This document shows, piece by piece, positions 1 through 11,922 of a stretch of DNA of 64,000 nt (within the stretch, counting starts at the first letter, position 1; every line of letters starts with the position of its first letter). The notes beneath the pieces are model-generated. The model ran no database searches, was not told where the DNA came from, and saw only the letters and a list, made by a program, of their open reading frames with translations. Source of the DNA: Hysterium pulicare CBS 123377 (taxonomy: Eukaryota; Ascomycota; Dothideomycetes; Hysteriales; Hysteriaceae); contig AJFK01000323.1 in NCBI GenBank assembly GCA_000467715.1, forward strand, positions 1 through 64,000, in the 5' to 3' direction. The translations under genes were made by a program, and so were the position numbers.

Positions 1-604
1 GTTTCGGCTCTCCTTGCGGACCTGACGAGCCACCTCCGCCACCACTTCCGGACGACTCATCCTTCTGCATTAATCGCTGGAACCATTCCGGAAACTCAAT
101 GTCTTCTTTTGTTTTCTCCCAACCTCTTTTTGTTTGGCCTAACGCGTCCGTCGCCGTACCATACAGGTTGTTCGCTATACTTGAGGCTCGGTCGGTGGTA
201 CGATTGAAAATGTCTATAGCATAAGTGCCGGCCTCTACGTCTCATTAGCGCTCCAGCTATCTTAAGTGATTGCTTTCTATCCAAGAAAACTTACGTCCTG
301 CCTGGTATTGAATATACGACAATCCCGCAATAACAGCCCCTCCAGCAACCGCACCCAACGACGCGAATTTGGTAACAATCTTCGGTAATACCCGTGCAAA
401 CGATATCGACCTTACAGCCGGAACATTATGGAGAGCATACGACCCCAGCGGCCAAGGTCGTTGTTTGAGAAGTCGAAGTCCAGCATCGGATCGCAGTAAG
501 CCGCCAGCGCCAGTGGTGGTGTAGTTCGAGAATCGGCGTGGCGTGTTGAGGGCTGCCCGTCTAGCTAGAGGCGCAAGACGTGCAGATATGAGCCTGCCGC
601 TCAT
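1..604 (-). CDS. MGM1: Mgm1/OPA1-type mitochondrial dynamin GTPase, N-terminal part only
   Basis: Exons 604-295 and 234-1, running off the window; a 60-nt intron (294-235) joins them in frame. The protein is predicted to be the inner-membrane dynamin that drives inner-membrane fusion. The sequence shows an Arg-rich, acid-poor presequence (residues 1-75), then a hydrophobic segment around residues 80-100 (AGGAVIAGLSYIQYQAG) that matches the anchoring and rhomboid-cleavage region of fungal Mgm1. Next come YAIDIFNRTTDRASSIA and a Gly/Ser-rich linker (SSGSGGGGGSSG), which usually precede the GTPase domain. The GTPase, middle and assembly domains lie outside the window. The start is the first ATG before a clear targeting sequence. 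It is divergent from the NmrA-like gene, 426 bp away. Confidence 0.83.
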
Positions 605-1030
605 GATTTGAAGATGAATTATGCCAGTCGTAGTTGTTCTTTCATAGGTTGTGAGGATTTAGATGTTTGTAGGCGATGATGGAGTTCCTTTCGGCATGCG
701 TTCGTCACTCTGCCGATGCGCCAAGAGGTTCCTTAATGGGAAACCTGCATTATTCATCCCGCGTGGGGGCATTTGCATCTTCAACCCTTCCTTCACAGCG
801 GTTGATGAGCGTTAGCAATTGAAGATTGGAAATTGAAATTCTTTGAATGCCCGGCATTGGTGTTGTCTAATTTCCCGGAGGGACTTGATGCCGACCGTTG
901 CATTCTAGCTGACAAATGACCTGACTCGTGTGCAAGTGAATGGTCAATTGTTAGCCCGCATCGTAGTAACCTCAAGTCATACTTCTTAGGTCAATTCAAC
1001 TGAGACTGAAGCAGAGATATATTGCATAAT
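605..1030. promoter_or_regulatory. Divergent intergenic region MGM1 / NmrA-like gene
   Basis: This 426-bp gap separates two start codons pointing away from each other, so it must hold both promoters. I see no convincing gene, repeat or named operator in it. Confidence 0.5.
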
Positions 1031-2156
1031 ATGGAGAAACTGATAGTCATCGTGGGAATCACAGGAACCCAAGTAATTCGACCACCCCTAAAGCCCTCAC
1101 CAGCGACATATCATGCATCAGTCCAAGACTCCACGTGCACTTCAAGACTGATAACTCCAGGGTTCCTCCGTGGCCAGAACGTTTCTCAAAACACCTGGCT
1201 GGCGCATCCGGGGTACTTCTCGAAATCCCAACAGCTCAGCTTCCAAAGCACTCAAAGCCCAAGGCATCGAAATAGTCCAAGCAGATCTCGGCGATCTCAC
1301 CAGTCTGATCAATGCTTTCGAAGGTGCAACCGCAATCTTCGGGGTCACTGACTTCTGGGGCCCCTTCTTCGAGCCCAGCACCAAAGAAGCCGCAAAAAAG
1401 CAAGGAATAACCGCGAACGAAGTCGCCTACGACATTGAGATTTTTCATGGCGTTAATATTGCTACCGCGGCGGATACCGTAGAAGGGTTGGAGCGGTTCA
1501 TCTTTTCTAGTCTTGCGAATGTGAAGAAGTGGAGTAAAGGAAAGTATACTTGGGTCTATCATTTTGATGGTAAGGCCCATGTGGTTGAGCACATCAAGCA
1601 CGATATGCCTGAACTGGCGGAGAAGATGAGCTGTCTACAGATTGGGGAGTATATGACCAATTGGAAGAAAACCGTATCGTTAGGGCAGAAGAGGTTGCCA
1701 GATGGTAGCTTCGTGATCCGGAAACCTCATTCTGGGGATGCTAAGATTCCCATGATATGGGTGGAGAGAGATACCGGCACGTTTGTAAAGGCGCTTATTG
1801 AGGCACCTCCGGGCAAGACTATGTTAGGGTTTGGAAGTTTGATGGGCTGGGAGGAGTATATCAAGACTTGGGCAGGGATCGTAGGAGTAGAAGGACGCTT
1901 TGAACAGGTCCCACAAGAAGAGTATTTAAAAGATTTTCCCGAGCATTTGGGGCGAGAGATTAGAGAAGGTCATTTGTCCCATGGAGAATTTGGATGGGAT
2001 GGTGGGGATCCAGATGTTCTGCACCCAAAAGATGTAAGCTCCTGAATCCCTCTCAACTACGATTAGGCGCTGACAGCATCACAGTTTGGCGTAGAAGGAA
2101 CAAGTGTAGAAGAGTACATCAAAAGTGAAGATTGGACCCCACTGTTAAACTCATAG
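1031..2156 (+). CDS. NmrA-like NAD(P)-binding family protein
   Basis: Exons 1031-1072, 1161-2033 and 2085-2156 give 328 aa. The family is an atypical short-chain dehydrogenase (HSCARG/NmrA type). Members bind NAD(P) with a Rossmann fold and often act as redox sensors or isoflavone-reductase-like enzymes. The dinucleotide motif VGITGTQG (residues 8-15, GxxGxxG) is split by intron 1 directly after Gln14, so the first exon is only 14 codons. The fold continues with RGTSRNP (NADP-type basic residues after beta-2) and DLGDLTSL. The expected catalytic Tyr-x3-Lys pair is not clear, which favours a sensor or regulator role over catalysis. The last exon encodes a short C-terminus ending EDWTPLLNS. Substrate and target are unknown. 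Confidence 0.82.
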
Positions 2157-2382
2157 AGAATGCTAGGTCAATTGTAATGGCTACACCATTGATATATCGT
2201 AGTGTGCTTAGTCCTTCAGACAGCGAGGAAGCTGCTTAGAAAAGTAACGGTGGTCGCAAAGATCCATTAATATTCCAATACCTTATCATGTGTAGACGCC
2301 GAACGCGCTCGCTTCTAAAACTATAGTTTCGCTTCAAAGTCAATATGGTGAACACATTCCGTCCTTCCAGCCAGGAACTCGA
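2157..2382. other. Convergent intergenic region
   Basis: A 226-bp gap between the NmrA-like and DUG3 stop codons. It probably holds both 3' UTRs. No feature is seen. Confidence 0.4.
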
Positions 2383-3721
2383 TCATTCCAGCCTTAGTCG
2401 GCTAATCGCACCGCTGACAACTTCTCTCTCTCTCAAACTACTGGCGCTCTGATTCGGCGACACGCTTCCACTTCCTTCGCTGGATATTGGCTGCGAAAGC
2501 ACTCTTTTGTCTGGCCCTGTAATCGTCTGACCTTTAGCTTGAGCGAATCCAGCCGAACGCGTGTGGGCGGGATTGGATGAATAGAACTCGTCAACGATCG
2601 GATGGATCATGACAGTTTGTTTGTGGATAGTAAGAGTAGAATTGGTGGGGACTGTTACCCAATTATCTGTAAAGCGTGTGATTAGAGGAGGTTCATAGCA
2701 AAATATATAAAAAAGAGGGCTAAGATCTAACCTCTTTCGAATGTCAAAGGCTCGCTGGCTACGAGCACTATGTCAGATCCTTTATCCCTTCTCTCCATTT
2801 TGTAATCTTTCTGTCCAGCTTCGGCGGAGCTTGTGCTCTTGACAGACTTTTGCTCCTTCCAGCTAGTGCCTGACGAAAAAAATAGACTGGCAGCTTCATC
2901 TGTGCGGCTGCTGACATATCGAGTGCAGACTACGCTATGCCCATCCGTGACAGCAAAGTTCAGAAGACTCCTGCTGTCCTCGGATCTTTCCCTCTCCGGA
3001 ACTTCAGCAATGTACTCGTTGATACGTTTTATAGTCATGTGTATAGCTTTTCGCAGCACCGTATGCCCAAATCCAGCTTCGCCAGGTTCGGTATCCGGAT
3101 GGTGACCCGCCTTTTCCATGCTGTCCAGGAAGAGTGCGAATGCCCATTCTGAATCTGTGCTTCCTTGAACATTCAAGAACCACTGCTCGTTTACGCTGAC
3201 GGCCACTCGTCGCTTCACATGCCTCCATGAACCCACCCCCCCATTATGCATGAACATCAGGCTTTTATAACGGAAGGGATGGCAATTCGAGTCCGAAAGG
3301 TTACCCTCCGTCGTAGCGCGAACGTGGGCGAATATTAAGCTTGAAGTGGTCTTAGAAGCTAATCGGGACAGATTGTTGCAGTTCCAGGCGGGGATAGTGG
3401 AGGTGAATATGCAGGGTTCTGGGCCTAGTACTGGCGCGGTGTAGTATCCAATGCCAAATCCATCGCCATTGTGAGGTCGGCGACGGTCCTACGTCCTAAT
3501 TAGCGATATTACAAGTAGCTTTGGAGAGACGAAGATGTCACGCGAGGACGTACAAGGCGGAGACGGGAGTCAAAGGACTGTGTAAGGATAGAATGAGCTG
3601 GGTTAAGTATAAGCTCAGAGAGCAGGATCTCATCTTTGCCTTTGTAAACCTGGACGAGAAGAATTATTGGTGAGAAATCGTGTGTGGGGTGGTTGACATC
3701 GCTCACCATGAACCTGCACAT
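2383..3721 (-). CDS. DUG3: Class-II glutamine amidotransferase, DUG3-type glutathione-degradation subunit
   Basis: Exons 3721-3707, 3649-3554, 3488-2732 and 2666-2383 give 383 aa. In yeast, Dug3 with Dug2 removes the gamma-glutamyl residue of glutathione in the cytosol. It is an Ntn-type amidotransferase whose nucleophile is the N-terminal Cys exposed by Met removal. That Cys2 (MCRFM) sits alone in a 15-nt first exon. Downstream are the conserved DRRRPHNGDGFGIGYYT block, FAHVRATTEG, and FMHNGGVGSW, the usual substrate-binding His-Asn-Gly-Gly motif of class-II GATases. The C-terminal 90 residues are Ser-rich and less conserved. The length is close to yeast Dug3 (357 aa). It is convergent with the NmrA-like gene (226 bp apart). 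No DUG2 partner is present in the window. Confidence 0.88.
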
Positions 3722-4782
3722 TTTGTTTATGTGCGCCAGTAAAGTCCAGATTAGTATGATGCTTGCGAAAGAAAAAAAAGTAAAGAGAAACCCGCTGGTA
3801 GGTTAGTGAATGGGGTTTTGAGGTCTCATTGATCTTTTTGAGGGATGCGACCGAGACAGCCATTGGGTTGGTGAGTCTTAAAACGCTGTGATTGCGCCAT
3901 CGTAAAATGAACCCGCAGCGTTACAAACGCCTTCATGATCAGTATAGCAGTTCGAAGCCATGTCGGGCACCTAGAAGTTCCAAATACAATGCGTTCATCG
4001 GGTCAGAAACAAACATTGAGAATCAGACGAACGGAGATACCTCGTAGACCTGTCGCTGGTGGTTCCGTCGCCAAGACCAGACTAAACTGATCGGTCACCA
4101 TCTGTCCCTACTTTCTACATATTCAATAGTAGGGGATAGCGGAACAACTGGCAAAATAGTACACACTCACTCGAAGAGTTAAGAATTAGTTAATCAGCTA
4201 TCTCTCATTCACTTACTAAATCTATCTAGACATTCCACCAATCACTCATCCACCCGCCAAGGCAAACATCCATTTCTTCAGTGTTGGCCGCCCAAAGGAG
4301 AAACAGAGTCAAAATTGTTCTCCTGTCTGTATACCTCGCAGCCAGTGTAGTCCACTACAATTCATTCACAGTAGGCGATAGGGAAGAGAGACTCAGCCCG
4401 ATTTAAGATCAAACTCAAAACGCCGGGGATATGATGCGGGAGGACAGAATGGGGGAGTACATGACGGTGTATCTTACGATGCTTTCATAGTGAATCATGA
4501 CGAAGGGGTCGACTGGCGCAGTCTGGTCTGGGGTATGTGCGATGATGGTTGGGGCGAAGGGGTGGGAATTGGTAGGCTTTTCTGTTTGCAAACGAGTAAT
4601 GGTGGTAGTGGAAAGGCGTCGTGGATCAAAAGTTGTACAGGTTTAATGCCCCGCATATCTTGGTAGACGTATAAGCTGGCAGCAATCTGAACAACTTTTT
4701 AGGGCAGCGTAGCACGGGGCGTGCATTAGGGTTGCTAAAGGGACTATTCGATAGTTACTTCCGAAGAGATTTGAGGAATCCT
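3722..4782. other. Intergenic region upstream of DUG3 and downstream of importin-alpha
   Basis: About 1.06 kb with no open frame that resembles a protein. It should contain the DUG3 promoter and leader on the right side of DUG3, and the importin-alpha 3' UTR. I see nothing else that I can support. Confidence 0.4.
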
Positions 4783-6748
4783 TTACATATCCATGGAATC
4801 GCCAGCGTTTGCGAAGTTGAAGTTCTGTTGCTGCTGCTGAGCACCAAAACCAAAGTGTCCATCTTGGTTGATCTGTGGTCCAGCATCGTTCATGGTCTCG
4901 GCATTTTCGTCCTCATCAGAGAAGTACTTCTCGATGATATTGTACGCTTTCATGTAGATCTCTTCGTTGGCGTTGTTTTGGCAATCATGGATCTTCTCCA
5001 TGCCGCCGACTTCCTCGATGAAAAGGGCATAGCGATTGATTGGATCACCATTTTGTTCCGAAGCTTCCTTGTCCATCTCGCCAACCTTAAGGATGTTCTC
5101 CAAGCCATCCAGGGCAACCTGGATGATCTTGTTGTCAGGACAAGCCAACAAGTCGCAAAGGGGCTTGATGCAGCCACTTTGAACAAGGTATCGAATTTGT
5201 TCGGGCTTCTGGAGACCACCAGACGTGGCATTGGAGATCGCCCAGCAAGCTTCCTTCCTAGTCTTAAAGTCGCCATTCTGGAGAAGATGGACAAGTGGGG
5301 GGATGATGTTGGCATCAATCACAGCCTGAATTTGGGTAGAATTTCCCGCAGTGATATTAGAGATAGTCCAGCATGCCTCCTTTCGAATGCCATCCTTGGT
5401 TGAGCTCAACAGCGACAGGAGAGCGGGCAGCGCTCCGCAATTGATGATCACCTGAGTTTGAACATCATCACCAGTGACAATATTTCCAACAGATCGGAGT
5501 GCTGGGGTTTGAACAGACGTGGAAGCGTGCATCAGCAGCTCTACAAGGCGGCGAGGGATGCCAGCTTCAATGACGGCTTGGATCTTATCATTGGAGCCAT
5601 CAGAGAGGTAAGAGATTGCCCAGCAAGCATCAATAAGAACTTCATCATCCAATGAATATACGAGCTTGGAGAGAACAGGGAGAGCTGGTTGAATCTGTTA
5701 CACATTAGTTATGGATCACGTGGAAATCTCTGTAGCAGATCAAGCTTACCGTCTGCCAATCTGGCTGAGGTGTCTTTCCTCGGCAGAAGTTGCTCAAAGT
5801 CCAAGTGGCATTTCGAAGCATGCTCAACTTCCGGCTATCGCCAAGGAGGGCAAGCAATGGTTTAAGGGCTCCAGCCTGGAGAACAAAGTCGCGGCATGCA
5901 GGGCTGTCACCAGCAATATTACCAAGCGCCCAAACAGCTTGTTCCCTAACATCAGGTTCATGGCTGGTGAGCAGCTCCACGAATATAGGGACAGCGCCCG
6001 CCTCAATGACCACTTGAGTCTGTTGGGCAGAACCGGAAGCAATGTTTGTAAGAGCCCATGCAGCTTCAAACTGAACCAAAGTGTGAGGGGAACGGAGAAA
6101 TTCGACAAATCGACTGACGACCCCAGTCTCAATCACACGTTCGATAGGAGGGTTTCGTTCCTTTGAAAGAAGCTTTCGGAATTTGGTGGTGGCCTGAATT
6201 TGCTCGTCGATTTGGTCGGAGAAAACGCCTTTCACCATCTGAGGAAGCTCCTCATTCAGCTGTAAAAACTTGTCATGTTAGCTGGGACTCTTGCGCAATC
6301 TTAAGCTATCCTGTCTCCGCCAGAAGCTCGAAGGGGCGCGCGGATAAGGATAGTAAGATGATCGGTGGGCCGACCCGTCGGCGGTTGTCATAACAAAGCG
6401 AAAACGCGAGGAAAACAAGGTGCAGCCATAAAGTATGTAAGATAAAGAGGGGATGTATGCAGCATATGAACGCATATAGAACAGCATATGGAAAGCTGTT
6501 CCTGAGTGGAGACGTACCTGGCTTTCGATGTTGCCTCCCTCATCGTCACTATCAGGAGCGGCGCCCAAGGAAGCCCCGGGTTGGTCTCTCCCAGCAATAC
6601 CTCGTCGCTTTGCAATGTTCTCTTCACGCTTGGCCTTTCGGATCTCGACCTGCTGTTCTTCGCGGCGGCGTCGAAGTTCGTCAGGCTTGAAAGCACTCTT
6701 CGCCTTGAACGTCGTGCGACGATGTTCGGGGATGTACCGATCCGCCAT
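4783..6748 (-). CDS. SRP1: Importin subunit alpha (karyopherin-alpha, Srp1/KapA)
   Basis: Exons 6748-6518, 6259-5750 and 5694-4783 give 550 aa, the normal length. It is the adaptor that binds classical nuclear localisation signals and carries cargo through the pore with importin-beta. Residues 1-60 are the IBB domain, with basic clusters RRRREEQQ and [10 protein letters not shown]. From about residue 85 there are tandem armadillo repeats with repeated W-x3-N ladders ([66 protein letters not shown]), whose Trp/Asn pairs hold the NLS peptide. The C-terminus is acidic (FSDEDENAE) and ends in a short Gln run. Intron 1 is long for this window (258 nt). It is divergent from POT1. Confidence 0.96.
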
Positions 6749-7465
6749 GACGTAGGCAACGGAACGTGAGAGGGCTGGTGTAGACTAGGTAGGATTGTAT
6801 ACGGCAACGTCTTTCTCCAGTTGCACAAGAGAAGGTCTGTGACAGTGAGGTTGAGGTCGTTGTATCGTGGGGTAGGAGGTAGGGGCTGTCGAAAAATAGA
6901 GGGACAGTGGCCGCATTGACATTAGCGCCGCTTACTTAAAAGGCCCTAGCCCAATTCACCGCCCTGTGTTTGGCCGCCGCCTTCACCTGCAACATATCGG
7001 AGCATCTGAGTGAACGACCGCACAAACATCACCCTAAACTACGCTGACCTTCAATGCTATCGTTCACGCAACCGGCCAATCTCGCCCTGGGACCATACGA
7101 TTCATCTCTGCTTCGTCACCAACAATACTGATATCTCTTGGCATCAAACGCGTGCTTAAGCTTTCACCTGCTATGCCCTTTGCTCATCCAATCTGCTTTC
7201 CATGCTCGGTGAAGGGCGCATTTGGCACTTCATATCTTATCACAGAAAGTCTATTTAGCGGTGTGCAGCTAGGAGCCACTCAGTAAAGCGAGGAGTCGTT
7301 CTAGCAAGACGCGACGCGTACTGGGGACGACACTACGTTTCTCAACCACCACATTGTCAACTCCGTCAATTCAAGCTCTTTTGAAAACCATCTGTTCACT
7401 CCTTTAGAATCCTTCCTGATTAGCAGCCGCAACATTCTGGTAATCCTTAGCATCCTCAGGCTAAC
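6749..7465. promoter_or_regulatory. Divergent promoter region importin-alpha / POT1
   Basis: A 717-bp gap between two divergent start codons. It has no plausible coding frame. It must contain both promoters and leaders, but I could not name a specific motif in it. Confidence 0.5.
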
Positions 7466-9495
7466 ATGGTTAATCTACCTGATGGCTTTTCAAGCTTGGG
7501 GAGTCCCACCATGCGGGAGGGAGCTATCGTGAGCGTTATTGGAGTTGTCATCGAATGTCTACCTCCGACGCAAACCAGAGGTACAGATATTCAATGCCTT
7601 TTCACACTTCAGGATGAATCGTACGTTTTGTCGGATGGGTATCCTGGATTCCGCTTCAAATTCTTCAGATCTAGGAAAGATATGCTTCCTCAATTAGAAG
7701 CACCGGGAGATATTATTGTCATCCGAAATATTGAGGCAGGTACTGCTATATTCTTGTCTATGCCATTATCTGATAAGAACCTTAGATCAAGAGATGGAGC
7801 GGCAGATTAATGGGCGTCTCGAACAATGTGCGACTTTCCACTCAGGTCTTTAGTTTTCCCGCCGGTAGCATTCCAATCCCGGAACTAAAAGAATCAATCT
7901 TAGGAGGCCGTAGTGTTCTTCCGCATTCAGCTTCTCCGCAGGGGAGCATCCCATCTCTTGCCGAGCAAGAGTATGCAATTTATTTGCGTCACGTAGCCCC
8001 CTCTAATGCTCCATATCTACGAGTTAGCCCAGGAAGTGGGCCAAAGGCGGCTCCACCAGCAGGGCAAGTAAACAACAATATGGACAACCGCGTGCATCCT
8101 CGCGCCAACAAATTCTCTCTTATCAAAGACCTTGCCCCCCTCAATTTTTATGATGTTGGTGGTGAAGTAGTAAAGATATTTCCGGGCGGTCATGCAGTGG
8201 ATCTTTACATCACTGACTATACCGAGAACGATTGGCTCTATAATTATCAATCCTCCGATCAACCTTCGGAACATCATGGCCGAGATGGAGACGAGTTTGG
8301 CTATTCATCCAAATTACCAAAGAGGCAGTGGCAGGGACCCTACGGGAAGCGGACGCTTGCCATCACTGTGTGGCCTCCTCATGGTGACTGGGCAAGGGAT
8401 AATATCCTAGAGGGCGACTTCGTATGGGTCAGTAACCTTCGAACGAAGTTTTCGTCGATGCAGAAATTAGAGGCAGCCTTGCATGAAGATAAGAGAGCGC
8501 CGGAACAGATCTGTCTACGGATACTTCGAGCAGGCCCAGAACTCGACGGAGTTAAAAAACGCAAGTTAGATTATGAACGCCGGCATGCAGAAATAGTGGC
8601 TCCAACTACCAAGGCTCCAATCAAAGCTGCTGCAAAGAAAAAAGAGAAGAAGAAGGCACAAAAAGCCAAGGAACAGAAAGAATTGGAAAATCGGTTCGAG
8701 GACCAGGCCCCAGCGAAAATGTTTGGAGGCAGCAATCGACATGGTAAGTTTTGATCTCAAACACAGTCTTTATTTCGCTGAGTCCTTCAGTTCGGTGCGG
8801 CTTTTCCAATGTCAGATTGTCAAGCATCGCGGATATTATTGAAAGCCCACACCTGAAGAATCGAACGCCAAAGGGGGTTGACACGGTCCTACCGTTCATC
8901 AATGCCAAGTACCGAGCACGTATTCGGGTGGTGGATTTCATGCCTAAAAGTCTTGTTGATTTCTGCAGACGTTTAGATGATCGTCGTTATAACACTACTT
9001 CAACTAGCTCGGACTTCGACGATGACGGAGATGAAGATGACATATCAAGACGATGGGAATGGTCATTCTGTCTACTCGTCGAAGATGCCGCATCTGCCCC
9101 AGCCAGTAAAGAAAGGGTACGCAGGATGCCGCTGATCGTTGCTCAAGATGGTGCAGAATGCCTTTTGAAGATGGATGCTGGCAAGTGAGTAATTGCTTAG
9201 CGCTATGTACATGGGAACATGCTAACACATATCGATCAGTCTTCGAAAAGATCCACGAAAACTCAATGAATTGCGAGAAAAACTCTTCCTCCTTTGGGGA
9301 AACCTAGAGGAACTGAAGTCTGCCGGGACAATCCTTCCTCTGGCCCCGAATGACTGCAAAGCTTTGTCTAGCAACCCGTTCGAATGCTGCATCGAGGAAT
9401 ATGGATACTTTGACGGTCGCATTCACAGTTCGGAGATGGAGTGTCAACGCCTACACCGAATGGCTGGGACAACGATAATGTGGGATTCGCCCTAA
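7466..9495 (+). CDS. POT1: Protection of telomeres protein 1 (POT1)
   Basis: Exons 7466-7735, 7786-8743, 8791-9184 and 9240-9495 give 625 aa. POT1 binds the single-stranded G-rich telomeric overhang within shelterin. OB-fold 1 covers about residues 8-150 (VSVIGVV, FTLQDES, FKFFRSRKDMLP, PGDIIVIRNIEIKRW). OB-fold 2 lies near residues 215-335 (FYDVGGEVVKIFPGG, LYITDYTEN, LAITVWPPHGDWAR, GDFVWVSNLRTKF). A Lys-rich linker follows, then a C-terminal POT1C-like part. Intron 1 starts with GC rather than GT: only the GC donor at 7736 with the AG at 7785 restores the conserved IKRWSGRLM segment in frame. Exons 2-4 join in phase with GT-AG introns. The first Met is 8 residues before the OB fold. Confidence 0.87.
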
Positions 9496-11056
9496 GCGTA
9501 TCGGACGTCGTGAATGGCATTCACGCAGAAAAAGGATCCGAGAGTGTGCGGAGGACAAGCGGATGATAGCGCATATATGGTACGGGAAATGCAAACCGAA
9601 AATGGTTATGGATAGACGGGCCGAATCGTGTGCATTCCGGATTTCGGCAACAGAGCTAGAAATCTCGGGTGCGATGTAATGGGGTTCGACAAAAGGCTAC
9701 TACCGAGGCCGAATCTGTTCAAGAAGGATAAGCAGGTATGCATCAGGTTAAGAATCGACCGGAGCCCACCCTTTTCTCTTTGCGCTTGTTCTCTTCATGT
9801 GAGTCCAAAACCGATTCTATGTGGGGCTCTCTTGATTTTACTAGTCCTCCTATCGGTATTACTATGCAGCACAGGCATAAACACACGGTATGCAGCTGAA
9901 ATTGACCGGCAAACACGTGGGATTGTCCGTGTCGTTCGAAGAGTTTGGTTGACAGGATTCTTAGACCCAACAACCAGGTGACACGGGGTCCAGACTGCTC
10001 TTCTTACCATCGTTCCCTACCCTGGGACATACAACTGTAGGATGGCTTTTCTTGACCACTCTTAGTTTTCACTGACAACCACGAAGTGACTTCCGCAAAA
10101 TCTGAGGGGAAATGATCCAAAGGTCTACTCGGAAGTCGGATGCGATCTGACGCGCGTCTTCATAGTTATATTTCTAGAGAGACAGCATCCAGCGATGTAC
10201 GAGAGGTTTTCCCACTATTCCTCCTCTCTCTATTTCCTAGCACACTGCACGTTCCTCGTTAGCGGCTTGAATCATCCTCAACTGCCTTCTCCAACATTCC
10301 TTTGCGTGCCCAAATCCCCACAATGGCAGTCCCACGTCAGGGCTCCTCCCCACTTACGCCAATGCTAGCGCCTCGCTTAAATGGGTCGTGGGCCTATCGT
10401 TGTGGAGAATGCTCATCAACGTAGCCATTTCAAGTCTAGCGCTCAATGTATGCGTGTGTGCACACTACAATTGGTTGGTGCAGGCGCATTATCTTTGGGT
10501 CTAAGCTCAGATTGGAAATCCACTCCCAACTTCATCTGGAGGCTGACTTGCACCCTTTTAAGAAGAGTACTGGAAAGCAACACCACCAAGGCCATCATCA
10601 GTGCAGATCGACTTCTCACCGCTCACTACATCCTTCAGTCTTTCTGGACAAATACATGTTTCGGAATTTGAAAGCCGCATGCGCGAGATTAACCAGTAGG
10701 ATTGCGTGATAAGGCGTCTTTGTCGCGTAACCTTATGTCACTCATTGTCACTGCCCATCGTTCTTTACAAAACAGAGTAGTCGCGCCTGGGTTGTTTGTT
10801 TGCTTCGGCCTATCGTCAATAGTTTCTTTTTCTTGACTCCCTTTTCAGCGAGCATAATCAATTTCTAAAACTACATTGTGGCGCCCGGGCTGCTTAGCAA
10901 TATCTGTTCCTAGACCCTATTGAACTACCCAAGTACACGGCATTACAATCGAATACACCGAGGAACTTAAGCCCCGCCGTGACCTCGATCCACCAACCAA
11001 CGACCAAAATACTTCGTGAACTGCGTTGACGAATCCATCCTCCGAAAATCACAAAC
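9496..11056. other. Long gene-free interval downstream of POT1
   Basis: About 1.56 kb. Several short open frames occur on both strands (for example 9628-9981 and 10381-10709), but none has a domain, consistent splice signals or plausible codon structure. It should contain the POT1 3' UTR and the promoter of the next gene. I see no repeat or RNA gene. Confidence 0.4.
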
Positions 11057-11922
11057 ATGGCTCCAGGACTCGAGCTCCGTCCTGAGCTCGGACTTACTGT
11101 TCAACCATATGAATCCGCAGCGGAAGTCATAAAACTACCATACCCACCCTCGGCCTTCGTCATCGAGCCCAGTCTCATAACCGCCGAACACGATGCCCTC
11201 AAATTTGACGCAGCCGCTTCCCTTCAAGTCCTGTCAAGCAACAACATCTCATGGCTTAAATCCACTGTCAACCTCTCCACTCAGCTCATCTCTTCTCCCT
11301 ACAATGACCCGTCTCACTACCTAGACCTTTCAGACCTAGACCCCTCAACCAGGCTCTTCGCGAAATCACTGACCCTTCTCCGGCCCGTTCGTGCGGATTA
11401 CGCTACCGCGGGGTACGTGGACGCATTCAACTGGGAAAGCCTTCTAGAGTTTCTCAAAAGCAGGCTCGGAGAGGAAGGACTCGTAGAGTGGCAGGAACAG
11501 AGTTTCTACGTCGTAATCTTCCGCTCCAAATTGAACGAAGTCATCGATCGGAATCTGATCAAGCAACTCGATTATGAGAGTCATCGAGAGGCGTGCGAGA
11601 GTGGTGGACTTCTTAAGTACTGGTTTGGGACTCCGAATGACGAGAGGAGGAACCTGGCAACCTGTATGCGATCCCTTTCCTTTTCTTTTCCTTTCTTTTC
11701 CCTTCATTTCCCTTCAATTTTAATATGGTGAGGGAGGCTGATAAATGTACAGGTCTCTGGCGCTCCAAAGAAGACGCTCGAAAAGGTGGTCTTGGCCCTT
11801 GGCATAAGAAAGCCAGAAATGCGGCTAGAGAGATCTATGCTTCGATCGTATTCACCACGCATCGCCTCACCGTCTTGGATGGTGCCAAAGACTGGAAGTT
11901 CGAGGATTGGGTTGAAATGTGA
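11057..11922 (+). CDS. Conserved fungal protein, UPF0643-like
   Basis: Exons 11057-11663 and 11753-11922 give 258 aa. The 89-nt intron joins TC|LWRSKEDARKG in frame and includes a TTTTC-rich tract. The protein resembles the uncharacterised fungal family UPF0643, assigned from memory of its C-terminal pattern (LWRSKEDARKGGLGPWHKKA, then REIYASI and RLTVLDG). There is no signal peptide, membrane segment or catalytic motif that I recognise. It is predicted to be a soluble cytosolic or nuclear protein; biochemical role unknown. The start is supported by a favourable context (cacaaacATGG) and continuous conservation-like composition from the first residue. Membership in UPF0643 is moderately certain; the gene model itself is well supported by phase. 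Confidence 0.68.

Noticed and set aside
4732-5403. A 223-codon plus-strand frame antisense to importin-alpha
   Set aside because: It is the reverse complement of well-conserved armadillo repeats and has no domain of its own.
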